Shown here piece by piece: positions 36,045-43,631 of a stretch of DNA of 64,000 nt. How positions within the stretch are numbered: position 1 is the first letter of the stretch; each line of letters begins with the position of its first letter. Position numbers and translations under genes: made by a program. The notes under the pieces are model-generated. The model did not search any database. It saw only the letters and a list, made by a program, of their open reading frames with translations, and was not told the DNA's origin. Where the stretch lies: positions 62,001 through 126,000 of the forward strand of contig DYJD01000010.1 in NCBI GenBank assembly GCA_020723325.1, in the 5' to 3' direction. The stretch comes from Desulfosudis oleivorans. Lineage in GTDB: Bacteria; Desulfobacterota; Desulfobacteria; Desulfobacterales; SURF-7.

Positions 36045-38063
36045 ATGATCGGCAATTTCGGAAAATGGTTATGCATGGCACTTATGGTTCTGGCGTTTGC
36101 CGGGCAGGGATATGCGGAAAGTCCCGGCGATCAAACGCTTTCACCGTATTTTTATATTGAAAACGGTGATCCTTTGGTGGATCGCTTCCCATTGAAAAAG
36201 ACGGAGGTGGTGGTGGGTATAAACGGCGTCATCGCTGATGTGACCGTGACCCAGCAGTATGTCAATGACGGCATCCGGCCCATCAACGCCCGTTATATCT
36301 TTCCAGCCTCCACCAGGGCCGCGGTGCACGGCATGACCATGAAAATCGGCGACAAGCTCATCCGGGCCAAAATCAAGGAGCGCGAGGCGGCCCAGCAGGA
36401 ATTTCAGCAAGCCCAAAAAGAAGGTAAAAGCGCTTCGCTGCTCAACCAGCAGCGGCCCAATGTGTTCAGCATGAACCTCACCAACATTCTGCCCAAGGAC
36501 GTGGTGGAAATTGAATTGCGTTATACGGAATTGCTGATTCCCACCAGCAACATCTATCAGTTCGTCTATCCCACGGTGGTGGGGCCGCGCTATTCCAGCC
36601 AGAAAGAAGCAGAAGCACCGGAAACGGATCAATGGGTCAAGAATCCGTATTTGAAAGCCGGTGAGGAAGCCAAAAGCGCCTTTCACATGGCCGTGCAGAT
36701 CTCCACCGGGCTGGCCATTCAGGAAGTCACCTGTCCCTCCCATGAAACCGAAACCATATGGGAGAGCGATTCCATGGTAAAAATCATGCTGGCGGACGGG
36801 GCGCCCTTTGGCGGCAACCGGGATTTCATCCTGAACTATCGCCTGGCAGGTCAAAAAATTCAAACCGGTCTGCTACTGTACGAGGGCCGGGAAGAGAATT
36901 TCTTTCTGCTGATGGTACAGCCGCCGGAACGGGTGCAGCCGGCCGACATCCCGCCCCGGGAATACATTTTTGTGGTGGATGTGTCCGGCTCCATGCGCGG
37001 TTTTCCGTTGAATACCGCCAAGACGCTCCTGAAACAGCTCATCGGTCAGCTCAAGGAAACGGAAAAATTCAATGTGATCCTCTTTGCCGGTGGTTCCCAA
37101 GTCATGGCGCCGGCCTCTGTTCAGGCTAATACAACCAACATTGACAAGGCGCTGCGCCTTTTGGACAATGAGCAAGGCTGCGGCGGAACGGAATTGCTGG
37201 CCGGGCTGGAACGCGGATTCGCCTTGCCCAGGGATGAGGCCTTTTCCCGCACTGTTTTGGTCATTACCGACGGTTTCATCGAGGCGGAAAAGAAAGTGTT
37301 TGAACAAATTCAGGCCAATTTGAACCGCACCAATGTTTTTTCCTTCGGAATCGGTACCAGCGTGAACCGCTACCTCATCGAGGGTATGGCCAAGGCCGGC
37401 CAGGGCGAGCCCTTTGTAGTGACCACTCCGGAGGAAGCGCCGGTTGCGGCCAAGCGTTTCCTGGAATATGTGCAGGCCCCGGTCCTTACCAATATTGCGG
37501 TGGCCTATGAAGGCTTTGACGCCTATGATGTGGAACCCATCCGGATTCCGGATCTTTTTGCCCAGCGGCCCCTGGTGGTTTTCGGCAAATATCACGGCCG
37601 ACCCGGCGGTGTCGTTTCCCTGCGCGGCATGGGCGGCGCCGGTGCCTTTGAACGTATTTTCAATGTTGCGGAAAGCCGGCCTGCGGACCAAAACAGGGCC
37701 CTGCGCTATCTCTGGGCCAGAACCCGCATCGCGCGTCTTTCCGATGCCCGTTTTCGCGGAAATCCCGAGGCAGACACCAAGGCCCAGGTAACCTCCCTGG
37801 GGTTGACCTATAATCTCCTCACCCAAAATACCGCCTTCATCGCTGTTACGGAAGAAATCCGCAATACCCTGGAGCCGGTCCAGGGTGTGGATCAGCCGCT
37901 GCCCTTGCCCCAGCATGTGTCCAATTTAGCTGTGGGCGGCGGGGTGGCCAATGTCCCGGAACCGGAATTGATGCTGGTGCTGGGCGCCATGCTGCTCCTG
38001 GTATTGCGGAATTCGCTGAAAATTTATCAGAACCGGCCGGGCAGGGGAACGGCATGCAAATGA
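36045..38063 (+). CDS. VIT/VWA-domain surface protein with VPEP C-terminal sorting signal
   Basis: The 672-residue protein has a signal peptide (LAFAGQGYAES), a VIT domain (about residues 45-175, VVGINGVIADVTVTQQY, RPNVFSMNLTNILP) and a VWA domain with metal site DVSGSMRG (about 312-319). A further beta-rich region ends in a C-terminal VPEPELM, a hydrophobic run LVLGAMLLLVL and basic residues (RNSLKIYQNRPGRG). That tail is a PEP-CTERM-like exosortase signal. The exosortase gene overlaps its end, so it is the likely sole target. A LPXTG-type sortase is not involved: no LPXTG is present. The ribosome site AAGGAGGA is strong. Confidence 0.85.
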   Translation: MIGNFGKWLCMALMVLAFAGQGYAESPGDQTLSPYFYIENGDPLVDRFPLKKTEVVVGINGVIADVTVTQQYVNDGIRPINARYIFPASTRAAVHGMTMKIGDKLIRAKIKEREAAQQEFQQAQKEGKSASLLNQQRPNVFSMNLTNILPKDVVEIELRYTELLIPTSNIYQFVYPTVVGPRYSSQKEAEAPETDQWVKNPYLKAGEEAKSAFHMAVQISTGLAIQEVTCPSHETETIWESDSMVKIMLADGAPFGGNRDFILNYRLAGQKIQTGLLLYEGREENFFLLMVQPPERVQPADIPPREYIFVVDVSGSMRGFPLNTAKTLLKQLIGQLKETEKFNVILFAGGSQVMAPASVQANTTNIDKALRLLDNEQGCGGTELLAGLERGFALPRDEAFSRTVLVITDGFIEAEKKVFEQIQANLNRTNVFSFGIGTSVNRYLIEGMAKAGQGEPFVVTTPEEAPVAAKRFLEYVQAPVLTNIAVAYEGFDAYDVEPIRIPDLFAQRPLVVFGKYHGRPGGVVSLRGMGGAGAFERIFNVAESRPADQNRALRYLWARTRIARLSDARFRGNPEADTKAQVTSLGLTYNLLTQNTAFIAVTEEIRNTLEPVQGVDQPLPLPQHVSNLAVGGGVANVPEPELMLVLGAMLLLVLRNSLKIYQNRPGRGTACK

Positions 38064-38860
38064 GCACCTCTTTGGAAAAAAGCCGGCCTGCTCTGATCCA
38101 GGAACTGGTCTTTGCATTGCTGATCCTCGCCATGGGGATGGGTCTGAAATATCACTACAGCCGGGCGAGCAGTGGGGCCCTGGATTGGATCCTGGGCCCC
38201 ACTGCAAAACTGGTGGAGGTCATCAGCGGGCACACCTTTGAAAGGGAAACCGGCGCCGGCTATGTCCGCGCGGATAAAACCATCATCATCGCGCCGGCTT
38301 GCGCCGGCGTGAATTTCATGATCACGGCTTTCTTTATAACGGCTTTTACAGGTTTTCACAGGCGCAAAGGCATCCGGCCACAAATTCAATGGCTGGGGAC
38401 GAGTCTGGCAGCGGCATATATTCTGACCATTGTGGTGAATGCTGTGAGAATTCAGGTGACCGTTGGGCTGTATGAAGCCCATATCCATTATGGCCCATTG
38501 ACGCCGGAAAGGCTCCATCGGCTGGCGGGTTGTGTGATCTATCTGTCGGCCTTAGCCGTGTTCTATTGGGGTGTTGAAAAAATCACCCGGCCGGCTGTGA
38601 AGTCGCCCTCCACCGGATTCGGCCGAACCATGGCGGCCGGCAAGTACCCGGCCCTTATCAGCTTGCTTCCGCTGGTTTGCTATGGCCTGATCACCATAAT
38701 TATTCCTGTCCTGAATGGCGCTTTCCAGAAGAACGGCCGGCTGCTTGCGGAACATTGCGCAACGCTCTTTTTGGTTTCAGGCGTTGTTTTTTTACTGGTC
38801 TTTTTGATAAGATCCATGACATTGCGACTCGCTCGACCAAGACAAACCCCAAAACCCTAG
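38054..38860 (+). CDS. Exosortase, XrtK-like
   Basis: The 268-residue membrane protein keeps the exosortase catalytic residues: Cys83 in APACAGVNFMI, Arg132 in NAVRIQ and His155 in RLHRLAG, each at the membrane face expected. It would cleave the VPEP-tail protein upstream and pass it on to the envelope. The gene overlaps the VIT/VWA gene by ten bases, and its start has GGGGAACGGC. I believe the family is exosortase K, which serves a dedicated neighbouring target, but the subfamily name is from memory. A CreBC-like regulator pair follows. Confidence 0.85.
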   Translation: MQMSTSLEKSRPALIQELVFALLILAMGMGLKYHYSRASSGALDWILGPTAKLVEVISGHTFERETGAGYVRADKTIIIAPACAGVNFMITAFFITAFTGFHRRKGIRPQIQWLGTSLAAAYILTIVVNAVRIQVTVGLYEAHIHYGPLTPERLHRLAGCVIYLSALAVFYWGVEKITRPAVKSPSTGFGRTMAAGKYPALISLLPLVCYGLITIIIPVLNGAFQKNGRLLAEHCATLFLVSGVVFLLVFLIRSMTLRLARPRQTPKP

Positions 38861-38872
38861 GGAACCTAAGCA

Positions 38873-39553
38873 ATGAAAGCAAAGATCCTGATCGTGGAAG
38901 ATGAGCCGGCCATTGCCGATGCCATCCAATACGCCCTTGAAACCGAAGGGTTCGACACCATCCGGCGTTCTTCCGGTTCCGAAGTGCCGTTTTTGCTGGC
39001 CAAGGAATCCATTCGGCTGATCCTGCTGGACATCGGCTTGCCGGATATCAGCGGTTTGGAGCTGTGCAAGCACATCCGCAAAACCCATGACACCCCGATC
39101 ATTTTTCTCACTGCTCGCACCGAGGAGATCGATCGGGTGGTGGGGCTGGAAATCGGGGCGGATGATTATATCACCAAACCTTTCAGCCCCCGGGAGCTGA
39201 CCGCCAGAGTGAAAGCCGTGCTGCGACGCACGGAGCATTTCCACGCTGATGCGCCGGCCAATCCGGATTTCCAGGTGAACGAGTCCAAATGCCGGATCAC
39301 CTATTGCGGCCGGGACCTGGATTTGTCCCGCTACGAATACCGCATCCTGCAAACTTTTCTGTCACGGCCGGGTCATGTTTTCACCCGCAATCAATTGATG
39401 GATCTGGCCTGGGAGGAACCGGAAGCCAGCATGGACCGCACGGTGGACGCCCATATTAAAAACATCCGCGCCAAGCTCAAAGCCATCCGGCCGGACCTGG
39501 ATCCCATTCTCACCCACCGCGGCGTGGGCTATTCCTTAAAAGAGGGTTTATGA
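38873..39553 (+). CDS. creB: OmpR-family response regulator, CreB-like
   Basis: The 226-residue protein has a receiver domain with the phosphate-accepting Asp in LILLDIGLPDISGLEL (about Asp53), Thr in LTARTEE and Lys in ITKPFSP. A winged-helix DNA-binding domain follows (RYEYRILQTFLSRPG, VDAHIKNIRAKL, HRGVGYSL). It begins 12 bases after the exosortase gene and overlaps its sensor kinase by 4 bases. CreB is the best match by overall sequence, but ordinary OmpR-type regulators look alike. It may control the exosortase/VWA operon. Confidence 0.82.
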   Translation: MKAKILIVEDEPAIADAIQYALETEGFDTIRRSSGSEVPFLLAKESIRLILLDIGLPDISGLELCKHIRKTHDTPIIFLTARTEEIDRVVGLEIGADDYITKPFSPRELTARVKAVLRRTEHFHADAPANPDFQVNESKCRITYCGRDLDLSRYEYRILQTFLSRPGHVFTRNQLMDLAWEEPEASMDRTVDAHIKNIRAKLKAIRPDLDPILTHRGVGYSLKEGL

Positions 39554-40983
39554 AACTCGGTGCGCGTATTTTTTTCTGCTATCTGCTGATTTTCTGCGCC
39601 TGCTTTTACTACCCCATCGACTGGACCCTGGGGACCTTGCGCATCCGCTATCTGGAAGGGGTGGAAGATCCTTTGGTGGATCAGGCCAATATATTGGCGG
39701 CCGTGGTGGGCAACGAAATGGAGCGGGGGGTCTTTCATCCCGGTAACCTTGCTCAGATCTTTAGAGATGTTTATAGCCGCTCCTTGCAGGCCGATATTTA
39801 TAACTTCAAGAAGACCTCGGTGGATATACGGGTTTATATCACCGATCAAGCCGGTCTGGTGGTTTTTGATTCGGAAAACAAGGCCAACATGGGCCGGGAT
39901 TTTTCCAAGTGGCGGGATGTGCGCTTGACCCTGGACGGCAAATACGGCGCCCGCACAACCCAAAGAAATAAGGCTGAGCCGACATCTTCCGTGCTGTATG
40001 TGGCCGCGCCCATCCGGGTGCACGGCGAGCCGGCCGGGGTTTTGACCGTGGCCAAGCCCACAACCAACATCAATAATTTTTTAAGCAGCGCCAAGCCCCG
40101 GATTTCCATGAAGGGTGCGGTCTCATTGCTGATAGCGGCGGTTTTGAGCCTGCTGGCATCCGTTTGGCTAACCCGGCCCATCAAGCGCCTGACTCAATAT
40201 GCCCATAGTATCCGGGAGGGCCGGCGCGCGGATTTCCCCAAGCTGGACCGCAGCGAGATCGGCGAAATGGGCGAGGCCCTGCGCAAGATGCAGGAAGCCC
40301 TGGAAGGCAAGCGCTATATTGAGGAGTATGTTCAAACCCTCACCCATGAACTCAAGAGCCCGCTTTCCGCCATCCGCGGGGCTGCTGAACTGCTGGAAGA
40401 AGACATGGAGCCGGCCCAGCGGGACCGTTTTCTATCCAACATCCGCAACGAGACCAACCGGATTCAGAATCTGGTGGAGCGCTTGCTGGAGCTGGCCTAC
40501 TTGGAAAATCTGAAAATGCTGCCCAAGCAGGAAAAGATATCCCTTGGGGCCATGCTCAATACCGTTGTGGAAAGCAAACAGCCCCTGTTGACCCGCAAGG
40601 AAATCAATCTCACAATCCAAATGGAGGCGGATATAAATCTAAAGGGCGACCCTTTCCTGCTTCACCAGGCCATTGCCAATATCCTGCAGAATGCCGTGGA
40701 CTTCAGCCCGCAGCAGGGCCGTATAGTTATTTGCATGCAACCTGATGGGAATCGGATTGTCATACAGGTGGACGACCAGGGGCCGGGAATTCCGGACTAT
40801 GCTGTGGAGAAAGTTTTTGAGAAATTCTTTTCCCTGGAGCGGCCCGGCACTGGCAAGAAGAGTACCGGTTTAGGCTTGAATTTTGTCCGGGAGGTGATGC
40901 ATCTCCATCAGGGTGAAGTACTGCTGCAAAAGCAATCCCAGGGCGGATTGCGCGCTACACTGATACTACCCAATGATCAATAG
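39550..40983 (+). CDS. creC: Sensor histidine kinase, CreC-like
   Basis: The 477-residue protein has a membrane segment at residues 8-28 and a periplasmic sensor region of about 165 residues. A second membrane segment at about 190-212 (AVSLLIAAVLSLLASVWL) leads to a HAMP-like helix. The HisKA H-box is THELKSPLSAIRGAAELLEED (His near 265), and the HATPase has NAVDFSPQQG, DDQGPGIPD and TGKKSTGLGLNFV. The start is coupled to creB by a 4-base overlap. The N-terminal part (VEDPLVDQANILAAVV) resembles CreC. The signal is unknown. Confidence 0.82.
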   Translation: MKLGARIFFCYLLIFCACFYYPIDWTLGTLRIRYLEGVEDPLVDQANILAAVVGNEMERGVFHPGNLAQIFRDVYSRSLQADIYNFKKTSVDIRVYITDQAGLVVFDSENKANMGRDFSKWRDVRLTLDGKYGARTTQRNKAEPTSSVLYVAAPIRVHGEPAGVLTVAKPTTNINNFLSSAKPRISMKGAVSLLIAAVLSLLASVWLTRPIKRLTQYAHSIREGRRADFPKLDRSEIGEMGEALRKMQEALEGKRYIEEYVQTLTHELKSPLSAIRGAAELLEEDMEPAQRDRFLSNIRNETNRIQNLVERLLELAYLENLKMLPKQEKISLGAMLNTVVESKQPLLTRKEINLTIQMEADINLKGDPFLLHQAIANILQNAVDFSPQQGRIVICMQPDGNRIVIQVDDQGPGIPDYAVEKVFEKFFSLERPGTGKKSTGLGLNFVREVMHLHQGEVLLQKQSQGGLRATLILPNDQ

Positions 40984-41012
40984 TGAGGGTTCAGGGGGTG
41001 GTATGTGGTTTT

Positions 41013-41163
41013 TTCGGGGTCGGTATCGGTATCGGGGTCGGCATCGAAAATTATTTCCCTTTTAAAGCACCGCTAAAGCAGATGGTTCATGATAGAAAGA
41101 GCCCTGATTTGTAAGATTATTTGGCATCTCGACCCCGATACCGATAGCGACCCCGACCCCGAA
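41013..41163. repeat. Inverted pair of 6-bp-periodic repeats
   Basis: Copies at 41013-41047 and, inverted, 41128-41163 flank an 80-base spacer between the creC-like and TetR genes. They belong to the family at 31211-31366 and 35964-36000. Confidence 0.72.
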
Positions 41164-41193
41164 AACCCAAAATGGATTGACCTGAAAAAAGGT

Positions 41194-41223
41194 TTGACAA
41201 CTATACCGTCTGGACGGTATAGG
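41194..41223 (+). promoter_or_regulatory. TetR promoter with 10-bp-arm palindrome
   Basis: TTGACA (41194-41199), an 18-base spacer and TATAGG (41218-41223) form a promoter. The arms CTATACCGTC (41201-41210) and GACGGTATAG (41213-41222) form a nearly perfect palindrome with a two-base centre, lying between and over the promoter elements. It is the likely operator of the TetR protein encoded just downstream, giving autorepression. Confidence 0.75.
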
Positions 41224-41261
41224 CTTTTGAAATTGATACCACGAAAAGAAAGGTATGGCTC

Positions 41262-41837
41262 ATGAGAGGTAAAACAGATACCCGCAAAAAGATTCTGGAT
41301 GCAGCCTCGACGGTGGTTCTGCGTGACGGAGCGCCGGGTCTGACTCTGGAACAGGTGGCCAAGGAGGCGGGGGTCAGCAAGGGCGGCTTGCTCTATCATT
41401 TCCCTTCCAAGGAGGCCTTGCTGCGGGGAATGGTCGAAAGGGTGATCGCAGATTTCGAGGGCGGGGTGCTGGAGCGCGTTGCCGCTGATCCGGCCAAGAA
41501 AGGGCGCTTTTTGCGGGCCTATCTTTCCGAGGTGGCGGCGTCGGCGGAATCCGGCTCGCCTCAGGAGCGGCGCATCCGTTTGCAGAGCGCCTTGATCGCG
41601 GCGGTGGCGGTGGACAAGCGGCTGCTGGACCCCCTGCGGGAACGGTATAAGATTTACCAGGAATTTGTGGAAAAGGACGGGGTCGATGCTGTCCAGGCAA
41701 CCATCATCCGGGTTGTGGCCGATGCCATGTGGCTGGCGTCCTTGTTCGACATGCCCTCTTTGAGCGCGGAAATGCAGACCAAGGTTTTGCAATATCTTTA
41801 TACCATGTCACACGGACGGAAAAAGGAGAATCCATGA
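41262..41837 (+). CDS. TetR-family autoregulator of the reductase operon
   Basis: The 191-residue protein has a TetR HTH (GLTLEQVAKEAGVSKGGLLYHFPSKEALL) and a helical C-terminal domain with few conserved residues. A palindromic operator lies in its own promoter. Its stop overlaps the ATG of the reductase gene (ATGA), so regulator and enzyme are made together. The ligand may be an enzyme substrate. Confidence 0.92.
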   Translation: MRGKTDTRKKILDAASTVVLRDGAPGLTLEQVAKEAGVSKGGLLYHFPSKEALLRGMVERVIADFEGGVLERVAADPAKKGRFLRAYLSEVAASAESGSPQERRIRLQSALIAAVAVDKRLLDPLRERYKIYQEFVEKDGVDAVQATIIRVVADAMWLASLFDMPSLSAEMQTKVLQYLYTMSHGRKKENP

Positions 41838-43231
41838 AAGCAAATCGCATTGGGAAAATGGTTTTTCCTGAAACCATGACCCGCAGGGATTTTGTAAAAT
41901 ACAGTTCTTCAGCCGCAGTGGGGTTGTGGTCCATGGCCAATCTTAGCAGCTGCAGCTTTTTGAAACCATCCCTGGTAAAAGAAGGTTACCGGGCCTGCAT
42001 TCATCAGAATGGTATTTTATCAGTACCAGGGTTGAAGGCAAGTCAGATTTTTGAGAGCAGTACGATAAACGGCATCCAGTTTAAGAACCGCATCATCCGT
42101 TCCGGAACCGTATTGGGATTAGGGGATAAAGCGGGCCGCCCCACACCTGATTCCATTGCAAAGCATGTGGCCCTGGCCCAAGGCGGTGTCGGCGCCATCA
42201 TCACCGAGGGCATAGCGGTCCGCCATGATGGGATTCATATCGGCATTAATCCCTTGTGGTTTGATGACGACGAGGACATTGCGGATTATCAGAACTTGAC
42301 CGCGGCGGTTCATGAACACAACACCTCCATCATCATGCAGGTCTTTCATGCCGGACGGCAGACGCGTTCGCTGGTCACAGGCGCACCGACCATCGCGCCG
42401 TCAGCCATCCGGGATGGTTTTTATGTGGAAGACATGCCCAAGGAGTTGACTGAAATCGGCATCGAAACAGTCATCGAGAATTTCGTTTCCGCCATCGAAC
42501 GGGCCAGAAAAGCGCAATTCGACGGAGTGCAATTGATGGCCGGTCATGGTTACCTGTTATCGGAATTCCTGTCGCCATCCATGAATCGCCGTGAGGATCG
42601 CTGGGGTGGTTCAACCGAAAACCGTTTCCGGATTATCCGGGAAATCTATACAAAAGCACGGCAACGCGTGGGCACTTTCCCGATTTTGATCAAAATGAAT
42701 GCCTACGATTTTCAGAATGATGGCATGCGCTTGGATGAATCCATCCGGATTGCCGGACTGCTTGAAGAAGTCGGATGCGATGCCATCGAGATTTCCTGCG
42801 GTGTCATGGAAGATGGTTTCGCCACCATCCGTATACCGGAATTGCTCACCGGCCCCATTTCCGAATACAGTTTCAGATTAAGGGATAAACCTTTTATCAT
42901 CAAGGAAATGATGGCCTCCATGCTGCCGCTGGTCGTGACGCTGCATGAGCCGATCTATAATTACAATGTTTGTGCCGCCGGAGAGATCAAAAAGCATGTC
43001 CGTATTCCGGTGATCGTGGTAGGCGGAATCCGGGACATGGAGGATATCCAAAGGATTATCGCGTTCAATATGGCGGATTATGTGGCCATGAGCCGACCCT
43101 TTCTCATCGAGCCTGATATCGTCAACAGCTTTAAAGAGGGGCAGCAACCGGCATCGGAATGCGTTTCCTGTGGCATGTGCATGTTTTGTCTGGATCAGAT
43201 GCCGGTTGAGTGCCATCGGGACTTGCTGTAA
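41834..43231 (+). CDS. Tat-exported old-yellow-enzyme-type NADH:flavin oxidoreductase
   Basis: I place the start at ATG 41834 (465 residues) because AAGGAG is six bases upstream. A Tat-type signal (MTRRDFVKYSSSAAVGLW, twin arginines 17-18) is followed by an old-yellow-enzyme FMN barrel (NRIIRSGTVLGLG, GVGAIITEGIAVRHDG, MAGHGYLLSEFLSPSMNRR, PVIVVGGIRDMED). It ends with four cysteines, CVSCGMCMFC and VECH, that could bind an iron-sulfur cluster as in dienoyl-CoA reductases. The usual C-terminal NAD(P)H domain is absent. A Tat signal on such an enzyme is unusual. The electron donor and substrate are unknown. Confidence 0.82.
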   Translation: MKANRIGKMVFPETMTRRDFVKYSSSAAVGLWSMANLSSCSFLKPSLVKEGYRACIHQNGILSVPGLKASQIFESSTINGIQFKNRIIRSGTVLGLGDKAGRPTPDSIAKHVALAQGGVGAIITEGIAVRHDGIHIGINPLWFDDDEDIADYQNLTAAVHEHNTSIIMQVFHAGRQTRSLVTGAPTIAPSAIRDGFYVEDMPKELTEIGIETVIENFVSAIERARKAQFDGVQLMAGHGYLLSEFLSPSMNRREDRWGGSTENRFRIIREIYTKARQRVGTFPILIKMNAYDFQNDGMRLDESIRIAGLLEEVGCDAIEISCGVMEDGFATIRIPELLTGPISEYSFRLRDKPFIIKEMMASMLPLVVTLHEPIYNYNVCAAGEIKKHVRIPVIVVGGIRDMEDIQRIIAFNMADYVAMSRPFLIEPDIVNSFKEGQQPASECVSCGMCMFCLDQMPVECHRDLL

Positions 43232-43631
43232 CGCGCCATTTCAATTTCTAAAACTTGGGCGCTTGCATGGGAATCGGCGGTGGATTGACTATATTTGAGT
43301 TGGAGTGATCAGCGATCGAATTGGAGGAGTAAATTAGAAACAGCACATCACCAACCCTCAGACAACAAGCGATCTATAGAACTGTTCCGTTTTTGGTTTC
43401 CTACAAAAACAGTATAGTATAAACAATTCAATATTTTATTGACAAGCTACTGGTTTTTAGATTTAGTGAGAATCACTTAATTGCTTTGCGGCCATTCATT
43501 CACTTCCATCAATCCATAGACTTGTTTATAGTGATAGAAGTGTCACGGACAGGAAACATTCTCTCATGCTTGAGAAGGTAATCGGAGAGCTGTCTGCACG
43601 CTGTTGGAAAAAGAAGGCAAGGAGGAAATTT
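43232..43631. other. Intergenic region before the sulfur gene cluster
   Basis: This 400-base gap is A/T-rich. It holds the short hairpin GCGCC...GGCGC near 43233-43262 and the promoter/operator at 43439-43480. A long 5' leader of about 160 bases runs to the ribosome site AAGGAGGA. No other ORF has a ribosome site. Confidence 0.5.
43439..43480 (+). promoter_or_regulatory. Candidate promoter and AGTGA-GAA-TCACT palindrome
   Basis: TTGACA (43439-43444), a 17-base spacer and TTTAGT (43462-43467) could be a promoter. The palindrome TTAGTGAGAATCACTTAA (43463-43480) covers the -10 and fits a repressor site. It may control the persulfide genes downstream. The -10 match is weak. Confidence 0.4.

Noticed and set aside
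36045-38063. LPXTG-type sortase substrate
   Set aside because: The tail is VPEP plus membrane segment and basic end, and the adjacent enzyme has exosortase, not sortase, catalytic residues.
43566-43631. Earlier start of the persulfide dioxygenase gene
   Set aside because: It would put charged residues before the signal peptide, and the strong AAGGAGGA site lies in front of ATG 43632.
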